DNA of 64,000 bases from Novosphingobium cyanobacteriorum (lineage in GTDB: Bacteria > Pseudomonadota > Alphaproteobacteria > Sphingomonadales > Sphingomonadaceae). Shown here piece by piece: positions 57,488 to 64,000 of this stretch. The stretch spans positions 62,001-126,000 of the forward strand of contig NZ_JAROCY010000003.1 of NCBI RefSeq assembly GCF_029436685.1, read 5' to 3'. Under the pieces are notes generated by a model. The model did not search any database, was not told the DNA's origin, and saw only the letters and a program-made list of their open reading frames with translations. A program made the translations under genes and the position numbers. Numbering within the stretch: the stretch's first letter is position 1; each line of letters starts with the position of its first letter.

Positions 57488-57530
57488 GCTCCCCTCCCCG
57501 CTGGAGAGGGGCTGGGGGTGGTGGTTCGAC
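57488..57530. repeat. GGGGAGGGG-type repeat (family d), partial copy 3
   Basis: CTCCCCTCCCCGCTGGAGAG then GGGCTGGGGGTGGTGG, the same palindromic style as 56958-57064 but truncated. Part of the 314-base gap between atpC and the LigM-like gene; the rest of that gap holds the atp terminator and the palindrome at 57567. Confidence 0.6.
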
Positions 57531-57566
57531 GCTTGGGCGGATGCACATCGCTGCGACATCAAATTT

Positions 57567-57581
57567 GTATGTGACACATAC
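57567..57581. promoter_or_regulatory. Perfect 15-base palindrome before the LigM-like gene
   Basis: GTATGTG-A-CACATAC, 7-base perfect arms, in an AT-rich stretch about 90 bases before the gene start. It is followed by GATTTTTCTGTTATTC, a possible promoter. Probable operator for a dimeric regulator of the O-demethylase gene. Confidence 0.6.
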
Positions 57582-57671
57582 GATTTTTCTGTTATTCAGC
57601 ATATCGAACTTTTCACGAGCGCGAAAATGCGCCATGGAAAGGCCAAGCAGTCCAAGGGAGAGTTTGAAGAC

Positions 57672-59060
57672 ATGTCCCAGTCGCTCGAAAGCGTCGTCCA
57701 GTCGCAGGGCAACCTCGTCGATTTCGTCCGCAACCAGCAGGTTGGGCCGAATGTCTATCCCGGCGTTCCCGCCGAATATTCCAACTGGCGCGCCGAACAG
57801 TGGGCCTGGGCGCACAGCGCCGTGCTCTACAACCAGTCCTACCACATGGTGGACCTGGCCGTGCGCGGGCCTGATGCCTTCAAGATGCTCGAATACCTCG
57901 GCATCAACAGCTTCAGGAACTTCCAGCCGGACCGCGCCAAGCAGTTCGTGCCCGTCACCCCGGATGGCTATGTCATCGGTGACGTGATCCTGTTCTACCT
58001 TGACGAGAACGAGTTCAACCTCGTCGGCCGTGCCCCCACCATCGAATGGGTGGAATACCACGCCGCCACCGGTGACTGGAACGTGACCGTTGAGCGCGAC
58101 GAGCGCTGGGCGATGCGCACCGACGGCAAGCGCAACAACTACCGCTTCCAGGTGCAGGGCCCCAACGCGATGAAGATCATCGAGAAGGCCACCGGCAAAC
58201 CCGCCCCCGAGCTGAAGTTCTTCCACATGACCCGCATGACCATCGGCGGCAAGACCGTGCGCGCGCTGCGCCATGGCATGGCCGGGCAGCCGGGCTTTGA
58301 ACTGATGGGCCCGTGGGAAGATTATGGCGCGGTCCACGCCGCGCTGGTGGAGGCCGGCAAGGAGTTCCAGATGGCGCTGGTCGGCGGCCGCGCCTATTCC
58401 TCGAACACGCTGGAATCGGGCTGGATTCCCTCCCCCTTCCCGGCGATCTACACCGGCGAGGCGCTCCAGCCCTATCGCGAGTGGCTGACCGCCAATTCCT
58501 ATGAGGCGAAGTGCTCGGTCGGCGGCAGCTATGTGCCCGAAACCATCGAGGGCTACTACACCACGCCGTGGGATCTCGGTTACGGCCCCTTCGTGAAGTT
58601 CGATCACGAGTTCATCGGCCGCGCCGCGCTGGAAAAGATGGCCGCTGCGGGCAAGCACCGCACCAAGGTCACCCTCGCGCTCGACAACGAGGACGTGATG
58701 CGCGTGCAGTCCTCGGCGCTCAGCAAGGGCGATCGTGCCAAGTTCATGGAATATCCCAGCGCGGTCTATTCCATGCACCCGTTCGATCAGGTGCTGGTGG
58801 ATGGCAAGCTGGCCGGCCTTTCCACCTGGATCGGCTACACCGCCAACGAAGGCAAGTTCCTCACCCTCGCCATGATGGAGCCGGGCTTCGAGACGCCGGG
58901 CACCGAAGTCAGCCTGCTGTGGGGCGAACCCAACGGCGGCACCACCAAGCCGACCGTGGAACCCCACGTGCAGACCGAGATCAAGGCCGTGGTCAGCCCC
59001 GTGCCCTACTCCGAAGTGGCGCGCGACAGCTACGCCGAGGGCTGGCGCACCAAGAAGTAA
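57672..59060 (+). CDS. LigM-like O-demethylase (tetrahydrofolate-dependent, GcvT family)
   Basis: 462 residues from ATG 57672 (MSQSLESVVQSQGNLVDFV). It follows the LigM/DesA pattern of Sphingobium sp. SYK-6 closely: EYSNWRAEQWAW, NQSYHMVDLAVRG, KQFVPVTPDGYVIGDV, RALRHGMAGQPGFEL, SNTLESGWIPSPFPAIYTG and a C-terminal VSPVPYSEVARDSY. These enzymes move the methyl group of vanillate, 3-O-methylgallate or syringate to tetrahydrofolate in the cytoplasm. The actual aromatic substrate cannot be told from sequence. Next gene is a LigE-like etherase, so a role in lignin-derived aromatics is likely. Confidence 0.85.
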   Translation: MSQSLESVVQSQGNLVDFVRNQQVGPNVYPGVPAEYSNWRAEQWAWAHSAVLYNQSYHMVDLAVRGPDAFKMLEYLGINSFRNFQPDRAKQFVPVTPDGYVIGDVILFYLDENEFNLVGRAPTIEWVEYHAATGDWNVTVERDERWAMRTDGKRNNYRFQVQGPNAMKIIEKATGKPAPELKFFHMTRMTIGGKTVRALRHGMAGQPGFELMGPWEDYGAVHAALVEAGKEFQMALVGGRAYSSNTLESGWIPSPFPAIYTGEALQPYREWLTANSYEAKCSVGGSYVPETIEGYYTTPWDLGYGPFVKFDHEFIGRAALEKMAAAGKHRTKVTLALDNEDVMRVQSSALSKGDRAKFMEYPSAVYSMHPFDQVLVDGKLAGLSTWIGYTANEGKFLTLAMMEPGFETPGTEVSLLWGEPNGGTTKPTVEPHVQTEIKAVVSPVPYSEVARDSYAEGWRTKK

Positions 59061-59104
59061 CACCAAGGTATAGTTCTGCTCTGTCGGGTGACAGCGGCAG
59101 GGCG

Positions 59105-59142
59105 AGCGCCGGTCCCACTCCCGACGGGGCCGGCGCTTTCTT
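59105..59142 (+). terminator. Terminator after the LigM-like gene
   Basis: AGCGCCGG (59105-59112) pairs with CCGGCGCT (59130-59137), loop of 17, followed by TTTCTT. It separates the O-demethylase from the LigE-like gene, which therefore has its own promoter. Confidence 0.7.
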
Positions 59143-59187
59143 GCCTCACCGGTTTGTTTTCCTGCTGTTGGCTGCGAGTCAGCCTCT

Positions 59188-59346
59188 TTGATTTTCGCGC
59201 AGAGATCGCAGAGGACGCAGCGAGGAAAAGATTGCAAATCGAATGACAGCCTGCGGCGCAGCCGCCCCCTTCCCTTTCCCCCTTCCTTCTCTGTGCTCTC
59301 TGCGCGAACCAAATCCTTCGCGTCTTTGCGTCTTCGCGCGAAATCC
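59188..59346. repeat. TTCGCGCAGAG-type intergenic repeat (family b), copy 3
   Basis: TTTTCGCGCAGAGATCGCAG and GGACGCAGCGAGG on the left, GCGGCGCAGCCGCC in the middle, and CTCTGCGCGAACCAAATCC / GCGTCTTTGCGTCTTCGCG on the right. Takes up most of the 382-base gap before the LigE-like gene, together with the terminator at 59105 and the palindrome at 59375. Confidence 0.8.
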
Positions 59347-59374
59347 TCTTGTCCCCTCGGCCGCCACCCCCGCG

Positions 59375-59391
59375 CACAAATTTAGTTTGTG
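59375..59391. promoter_or_regulatory. Palindrome before the LigE-like gene (CACAAA-N5-TTTGTG)
   Basis: CACAAA (59375-59380) and TTTGTG (59386-59391), perfect arms, 52 bases before the gene start. It lies in the only AT-rich stretch of this gap, so it probably overlaps the promoter. Arms differ from the palindrome before the LigM-like gene (GTATGTG), though both contain TGTG. Confidence 0.5.
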
Positions 59392-59442
59392 TTGCTAACA
59401 ATATCTGGCAGATTGGGTGCAACCAGAAACGAGAGGATTCCC

Positions 59443-60291
59443 ATGGCTGCCAACAACACGATCACCTTCTATGACCTTGCGCTCAGCACTGGTGCGACGA
59501 TCAGTCCGTTCGTATGGGCCACCAAATATGCGCTGAAGCACAAGGGCTTCGATCTCGATGTCGTGCCCGGCGGGTTCACCGGCATTCTCGAACGCACCGG
59601 CGGCAAGACCGAGCGCCTGCCCGCCATTGTCGACGATGGCGAATGGGTCCTCGATAGCTGGGGCATCGTCGAATACCTTGATGCGAAGTATCCGGACCGT
59701 CCGGCGCTTGTCCCGCATGAAAGCGTCGCCGCCACGCTGAAGGCGCTGGACCACTGGTTCTGGGGTGCAGCGGTGGGTCCGTGGATGCGCTGCTTCTGTG
59801 CCGACTACCGCGATCTTTCGGTCCCGGCGGATCACGAATACATCACCCACAGCCGCGAAAAGATGCTGGGCCGCAAGCTGGAGGATATCCAGGCTGGCCG
59901 TGAACAGCGCCTGCCGGGCATCTCCGCCGCGCTTGAACCGCTGCGCGCCGCGCTGGGCCAGCATGATTGGCTGGGCGGGTCATCGCCCAACTATGCCGAT
60001 TACCGCATCCTGGGCGGCATCCTGTTCACCGCCTCGGTGTGCAAGACGCCCGTGCTGGCCAATGACGATCCGCTGCGCCCATGGATCGAACGCTGCCTCG
60101 ATCTCTACGGCGGCCTTGGCCGTCACCCCGGTCTGTTCCCGCTGTTCGGGCTGGAGCAGCGCGAAGGCGATCCCGACCTGTTCAACCGCGGCGCGGGCCT
60201 GGGCGGCATCTACAAGCGCAACACCGGCCCGGATTCCACCCGCGCCGAAACGACCAAGATCACCGAAGGCATGAAGCAGGCCGACGCCTGA
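59443..60291 (+). CDS. LigE-like beta-etherase / glutathione S-transferase
   Basis: 282 residues from ATG 59443, behind GAGAGG. It matches the LigE/LigP type of glutathione-dependent aryl ether lyase closely: NNTITFYDLALSTGATISPF, ATKYALKHKGFDLDVVPGG, FTGILERTGGKTERLP, DDGEWVLDSWGIVEYLD, and later GLGRHPGLFPLFGLEQREGD. LigE cleaves the beta-O-4 ether of lignin dimers such as MPHPV using glutathione, in the cytoplasm. Activity here is inferred. Preceded by its own palindrome and followed by a strong terminator. Confidence 0.85.
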   Translation: MAANNTITFYDLALSTGATISPFVWATKYALKHKGFDLDVVPGGFTGILERTGGKTERLPAIVDDGEWVLDSWGIVEYLDAKYPDRPALVPHESVAATLKALDHWFWGAAVGPWMRCFCADYRDLSVPADHEYITHSREKMLGRKLEDIQAGREQRLPGISAALEPLRAALGQHDWLGGSSPNYADYRILGGILFTASVCKTPVLANDDPLRPWIERCLDLYGGLGRHPGLFPLFGLEQREGDPDLFNRGAGLGGIYKRNTGPDSTRAETTKITEGMKQADA

Positions 60292-60316
60292 ACCCACGCA
60301 CCAATGCCACAACGAA

Positions 60317-60347
60317 GAAGGGGGCCGATCGGCCCCCTTCCCTTTTT
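60317..60347 (+). terminator. Terminator after the LigE-like gene
   Basis: A 24-base perfect palindrome centred on CCGATCGG, with arms starting GAAGGGGG and ending CCCCCTTC (60317-60340), then CCTTTTT. Lies between convergent genes, so it can serve both directions. Confidence 0.8.
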
Positions 60348-60364
60348 CAGGCTGCCTGCGCGGT

Positions 60365-61636
60365 TCAGCGGGTGCCGATCGTATAGACCTCGCTGGTGCC
60401 GGTGCGTGTCACCGTGCCGCCCGCCTTGGGTGCGCCCGTCAACAGGATGCCGGCCATGTGCGGCGTGGCCATCGAAGTGCCGGAGATCGTGTTGTACCCG
60501 CCGTTGAGCCAGGTCGACAGGATGCTCACTCCCGGTTCGATGTAGTCCACGATCGAGGTGTTGTAGTTGGAGAAGCTGGCCCAGGTGCCGGTCCTGCTGG
60601 TGGCGTTCCAGCTCATCGCCGCGATCGTGTAGATGTTGGGCCCATTGACGCGGCCGGGCGAGTGGTTGTTGGCGTCGTCGGTTTCGTTGCCAGCGGCCAG
60701 CGCGAACTTCACCACCGCCGATGCATTGAGCACCGCCGTGTCCAGCGCGGTGGAGAGCGAGCCGCCGAGGCTCATGTTGGCCACATCGCCCGCGCGCCCG
60801 ACCCGGCTGACATAGTCCACGCCCGCGATCACGTCGGAGTTGGAACCGCTGCCGCGCTTGTTCAGCACGCGCACCGCGATCACCCGCGCACCGGCGGCCA
60901 CGCCGACTACGCCGATGCCGTTGCCGGCCTTCGCCGCGATCGTGCCCGAAACGTGGGTGCCGTGGCCGTTCAGGTCCTGCGGCGATGTTTCGCGGGTCAC
61001 GAAGTTGCAGCTGCCCCCGTTGCAGTTGACCGGCTCGACATTGAGATCCGGGTGGGTCAGGTCGATGCCGGTGTCGATCACGAAGGCGCGGTTGGTGCCG
61101 ATATAGGCCCCGCCATTGACCGCGGTGATGCCCGGAGGGGTGCTTTCCACCGGCTGGGTGGTGGTGCCGCCGGTGTTGCCCGCGGTGGCCGAAACGCCGT
61201 CGATCAGCACGATTTCCTGGTCCTGTTCACACCAGGCGATGTTGGGGTTCTTGTCCATCAGCACCTGCGCGGCCTGCGCCGGGATGGAGATGGAGAAGCC
61301 CTGCAGCGCCGTGGTATAGACATGGCCGAGCGAGCCACCGCCGCGCCGCGCCGCCTCGGCAGCCGCGCCACGTGCGCCGCTGGGGCTGACCTCGCCCTTC
61401 TTGAACACGCAGATGTAGCTGTCGGGAATGCCCTTGCCCGCTGCCGCCGCGATCAGACGGCCTGAGGGTGCGGGCGTTGCCGCCACGGCAGGCGCGCCCG
61501 GCTTGGCTGCGCTGCCGCCGCTGGCCAGGGTGATCAGCCGCGCCGCGCCGCCGCTGCCGGCGCCGCCGCCGGCAGCCAGCACATATCCCGCAGCCGCCAG
61601 TGCGACGAGCGATGCCCCCAATGCAATCTTCTTCAT
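60365..61636 (-). CDS. Secreted S8 family serine protease (subtilase)
   Basis: 423 residues. A signal peptide (1-21), an Ala/Gly-rich linker (22-68), an I9-type inhibitor prodomain (about 70-145) and the catalytic domain with Asp188 (VIDTGID), His225 (NGHGTHVSG) and Ser388 (SGTSMATPH); oxyanion Asn in ALAAGNE. Two cysteine pairs (CNGGSC) may be disulfides. Exported protease that matures by removing its prodomain. The C-terminus ends soon after the serine, with TVTRTGTSEVYTIGTR. Confidence 0.92.
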   Translation of the reverse strand: MKKIALGASLVALAAAGYVLAAGGGAGSGGAARLITLASGGSAAKPGAPAVAATPAPSGRLIAAAAGKGIPDSYICVFKKGEVSPSGARGAAAEAARRGGGSLGHVYTTALQGFSISIPAQAAQVLMDKNPNIAWCEQDQEIVLIDGVSATAGNTGGTTTQPVESTPPGITAVNGGAYIGTNRAFVIDTGIDLTHPDLNVEPVNCNGGSCNFVTRETSPQDLNGHGTHVSGTIAAKAGNGIGVVGVAAGARVIAVRVLNKRGSGSNSDVIAGVDYVSRVGRAGDVANMSLGGSLSTALDTAVLNASAVVKFALAAGNETDDANNHSPGRVNGPNIYTIAAMSWNATSRTGTWASFSNYNTSIVDYIEPGVSILSTWLNGGYNTISGTSMATPHMAGILLTGAPKAGGTVTRTGTSEVYTIGTR

Positions 61637-61731
61637 GCGTCAGTCCCCCCAGGTCTTGATTGGGGCAGCCTATTCACATCTTTTTAAAGGTCCAGCGCAA
61701 TTCGTCACTGATGAAACGATAACCATCGCGT

Positions 61732-62475
61732 TCAGCCCAGCGCCTCGGCGGCGCGGCGGAGGGCGTTGAGGGTGCGCTCCTGCAGGGCCGCGTCGAAGCG
61801 GACGGTGGGCACGGCCACGCTGAACGAACCCAGCACCGCGCCATCGCGCACCACGGCCACGCCGGTGCCCACGATGCCCTGCGTCGCCTCTTCACGGGCG
61901 ATGCAATATCCCAGTGCGCGGATGGTGGCGACATCGGCGCGCAGATCGGCCTCGGTCACGCGGGTATTGGGCGTAAGCGCGCCACGGCTGCTTTCGGCAA
62001 AGTAGTGCGTCAGCAGGTCTTCCGAAATCGCGGCGAGGATCACCTTGCCCGAAGCGAGCGCGTGCATCGGGCGGCGCATGCCGGGCTCCACCGCATAGCG
62101 CAGCGCCTGTTCGCCCGCCTCGGTGACCAGCGCCTCGATCTCCCAGCCTTCGCGCACCATGAACGATGCGGTCTCGTTCAGTTCACCCTTCAGCGCGCGG
62201 ACCAGCGGGCGGACGCGGTCTTCGAGCGTCAGCGCGGCGGGCGCCACGCGCAGCCGTTCCAGCCCCGGCCCCGGCAGGTAGCGCCGCCCTTCACGCACAA
62301 GGTATTCGCGGTCGGCGAGCGTGGCGAGCAGGTAGGACAGGCTGGACACCGGGATGCCCAGAGCGCCGGCGATCTCCTGCGCCACCGCGCCTTGGCGGTG
62401 GGCGACGACATACTCGATCACGTCGAGCGTGCGCATCGCCGACTTGACCGGGTTGGAGGGCGGCTGGCTGCTCAC
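61732..62475 (-). CDS. IclR family transcriptional regulator
   Basis: 247 residues from GTG 62475. The N-terminal winged helix (RTLDVIEYVVAHRQGAVAQEIAGALG) and the C-terminal effector domain (RRPMHALASGKVILAAISED, GIVGTGVAVVRDGAVLGSFSVAVP) are typical. IclR proteins often control aromatic or small-acid catabolism. The GTG overlaps the NTF2-like gene stop (GTGA), so it is the last gene of a three-gene operon and may regulate it, and possibly the adjacent aromatic genes. Confidence 0.9.
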   Translation of the reverse strand: MSSQPPSNPVKSAMRTLDVIEYVVAHRQGAVAQEIAGALGIPVSSLSYLLATLADREYLVREGRRYLPGPGLERLRVAPAALTLEDRVRPLVRALKGELNETASFMVREGWEIEALVTEAGEQALRYAVEPGMRRPMHALASGKVILAAISEDLLTHYFAESSRGALTPNTRVTEADLRADVATIRALGYCIAREEATQGIVGTGVAVVRDGAVLGSFSVAVPTVRFDAALQERTLNALRRAAEALG

Positions 62476-62870
62476 GTGAAGATCAGGCTGCCGCGCCGCT
62501 CGGCAAAGCGCCAGCCCTCGGCCGTGAGGCAGAAGCGATCGTGGAACGATCCGACCAGCGGTGGCGCGTCCGCCGCGGTGAACAGCAGCATCGCGCTGGT
62601 GCCGCGCGCGGTGGCGGGGCCTTCCACATCGATCACCACGTTGGAACAGACATGGCGGGTGGTGCGCGGCGGGCGGGCCTTGAACGCGGAAAGGATCGCT
62701 TCGCGCCCAACAACGCCCTGATCGGGCGCGGTGGGGCGATACATCACCCCGTCCTCGGCATAGAGCGCGGCCACCTCGCCCCACCGCGCCTCGTCATTCA
62801 GATTGGCGTAGAGTGCGACGAGGCGGGCGCATTCGTGCTCGATGGCGCGGCGTTCGGCGTCCTCGATCAC
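62472..62870 (-). CDS. NTF2-like (SnoaL-type) protein
   Basis: 132 residues. An opening helix with RLVALYANLNDEARWGEVAALYAEDGVMY, then strands VVIDVEGPATARGTSAMLLF and LVGSFHDRFCLTAEGWRFAERRG, fit the NTF2/SnoaL cone fold (aromatic ring hydroxylation or isomerase type). Function unknown. Overlaps the MetE-like gene (ATGA) and the IclR gene (GTGA) by 4 bases each. Confidence 0.83.
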   Translation of the reverse strand: MIEDAERRAIEHECARLVALYANLNDEARWGEVAALYAEDGVMYRPTAPDQGVVGREAILSAFKARPPRTTRHVCSNVVIDVEGPATARGTSAMLLFTAADAPPLVGSFHDRFCLTAEGWRFAERRGSLIFT

Positions 62871-64000
62871 AGGCGGGCGCCCGCAATATCCGCCCCTTCG
62901 CGCAGGGCCTTGAGCTTGCGCCAGGTGACGATGGGATCAAGCTTGCCATAGCCGGCGAAGGTGCCGAAGCCGCAGTCCGTGCTGGCGACAACGCGGTCGG
63001 GCCCGACGAATTCGGCGAAGCGTTCGATGCGCTGGGCGATCAGCTCCGGGTGCTCGATGTAGTTCGAGCAGGTGTCGATGAGGCCGGGCGCGAGGATCTT
63101 GTGATCGGGCAGCTTCGCGTCCTTCCACACCTTCCATTCGTGTTCGTGCCGCGGGTTGGCGGCTTCGAACAGCACGGTGGCGGGCCGCGCCTTGAGCACG
63201 ATGTCGATCACGCGTTCGAGCGGGATATCGTGATCGTGCGGGCCTTCGTAATTGCCCCAGCAGATGTGCATCCGCATCCGTTCGGGCGGGATGTTGGCGG
63301 TGGCGGCGTTCAGCGCCTCCACGTTGGCGGCGGCGACCTTGAGGAAGTCCTCCTCGGAAAGGTCCTGGTAGCCGGTGTGGCGGCTCATCGCCAGGTCGGG
63401 GCAATCGAGCTGGAGGTAGAACCCTTCGGACACGATTGTCTCGTACTCTTCGCGCATAGCATCGGCGAGATCGGCAAGATAGGCTTCGTGGCTGGGATAA
63501 TGACGGTTGACCTGGAATGCGGTGATCAGGCCCGGCGAGGCCGCGTTCATGAACGCCTCGGTATCCGGCGCGGCGTGCTTTGCCAGCGCGGCCTTGAAGC
63601 GGCGGATATCATCGTGCAGCGGCTGCAGCGTGACCTTGCGCACCGGGGCGATGCACGAGGCGCGGACGAATTCCTGGCTGCCCATGATCGCAGAGAGCTT
63701 CTTGGCGAGGTTCGGCACTTCGGCAAGGTCCGCCGCGGGCTTGCGATCGATGTGCCCGCCAAAGCCGGACAGGCGCTCGATCATGTAGGTGGAGTACCCC
63801 ACCTTCCCCAGCTCGCCATCCGAGACGATCGAGACACCGGCCTCAACCTGCTGCCGCACCGCCTCGTCCACCGCAGCGGAGACCTTGGCATCAAATTCGG
63901 CGGCGTCGTAGGGCTCGCCCTTGTCGCGCGCCAGCAGCAGCGGGGTCAACTCGTCGCCGCGCGGCAGGCTGCCGACATGGGTGGTCTTGATTTTGGCCAT
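62867..64000 (-). CDS. MetE-like cobalamin-independent methyltransferase (C-terminal-domain type)
   Basis: 377 residues. It starts MAKIKTTHVGSLPRG, the standard opening of the single-domain MetE-like family, so the gene is probably complete although its ATG is the last three bases of the window. Zinc ligands are in MRMHICWGNYEG (His, Cys) and VVASTDCGFGTFAG (Cys). Members use a zinc-activated thiol to move methyl or alkyl groups; some are methionine synthases, some act like epoxyalkane:CoM transferase. First visible gene of the operon with the NTF2-like and IclR genes; nearby LigM-like methyl metabolism suggests a link, unproven. Confidence 0.85.
   Translation of the reverse strand: MAKIKTTHVGSLPRGDELTPLLLARDKGEPYDAAEFDAKVSAAVDEAVRQQVEAGVSIVSDGELGKVGYSTYMIERLSGFGGHIDRKPAADLAEVPNLAKKLSAIMGSQEFVRASCIAPVRKVTLQPLHDDIRRFKAALAKHAAPDTEAFMNAASPGLITAFQVNRHYPSHEAYLADLADAMREEYETIVSEGFYLQLDCPDLAMSRHTGYQDLSEEDFLKVAAANVEALNAATANIPPERMRMHICWGNYEGPHDHDIPLERVIDIVLKARPATVLFEAANPRHEHEWKVWKDAKLPDHKILAPGLIDTCSNYIEHPELIAQRIERFAEFVGPDRVVASTDCGFGTFAGYGKLDPIVTWRKLKALREGADIAGARL

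Overview
The window is a contiguous piece of a GC-rich chromosome from an aerobic alphaproteobacterium. It is most likely a sphingomonad of the Novosphingobium type. The evidence is the gene order rpmF-plsX-fabH-ihfA-merR, a split F1 operon atpHAGDC, class I lysyl-tRNA synthetase, CobT, an Fe-S (6-4)-type photolyase, and neighbouring homologs of the sphingomonad lignin enzymes LigM and LigE. No rRNA or tRNA gene, insertion sequence, prophage or CRISPR array was seen. The species assignment is inference from protein similarity judged by eye.

Layout. 0-9.2 kb: tail of an S41 peptidase, DUF1003 protein, lysK, a PH-domain membrane protein, an AT-richer secreted protein of unknown function, a GAF/PAS/GGDEF/EAL protein and a lone flagellin. 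9.3-20 kb: DUF2442-HTH regulator with a broken DUF4160 partner, DinG-like helicase, SixA-like phosphatase, merR-ihfA-fabH-plsX-rpmF (fatty acid/phospholipid synthesis plus ribosome), MAPEG protein, MBL hydrolase, and a divergent S24-type repressor unit with two palindromic operators.

19.9-29.8 kb is the most unusual part. Four minus-strand genes are joined by 1-4 base stop/start overlaps: a pentaheme c-type cytochrome (one site CX4CH), a lipoprotein with two GlcG/HbpS-like domains, a 647-residue outer-membrane beta-barrel, and a 1523-residue decaheme cytochrome with a C-terminal LVIVD-type propeller. Together they look like a porin-cytochrome electron conduit of about 15 hemes, which would be unexpected in this kind of organism.

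30-43.3 kb: aldehyde dehydrogenase and acetolactate synthase, a 2-hydroxyacid dehydrogenase behind a hicAB module whose toxin appears frameshifted, a DUF3828 protein, cysS, two paralogous periplasmic proteins beside a CHASE2 adenylate cyclase, cobT and a small transaldolase. 43.5-52.2 kb: DUF4197 lipoprotein, priA, photolyase, HTH protein, ferritin-like protein, ada, a membrane-anchored trypsin-like protease and a Phd/RelE toxin-antitoxin pair. 52.4-57.4 kb: atpHAGDC. 57.6-64 kb: LigM-like O-demethylase, LigE-like beta-etherase/GST, subtilase, and a coupled MetE-like / NTF2-like / IclR operon.

Intergenic DNA is rich in repeats: (a) two copies, in opposite orientation, of a helically phased array of YTGAG units with 10/11-base spacing; (b) a TTCGCGCAGAG-type family (3 copies); (c) a TTCGACAAGCTCAGG-type inverted repeat (3 copies); (d) a GGGAGGGG/CCCCTCCC family, one copy of which lies inside the atp operon.
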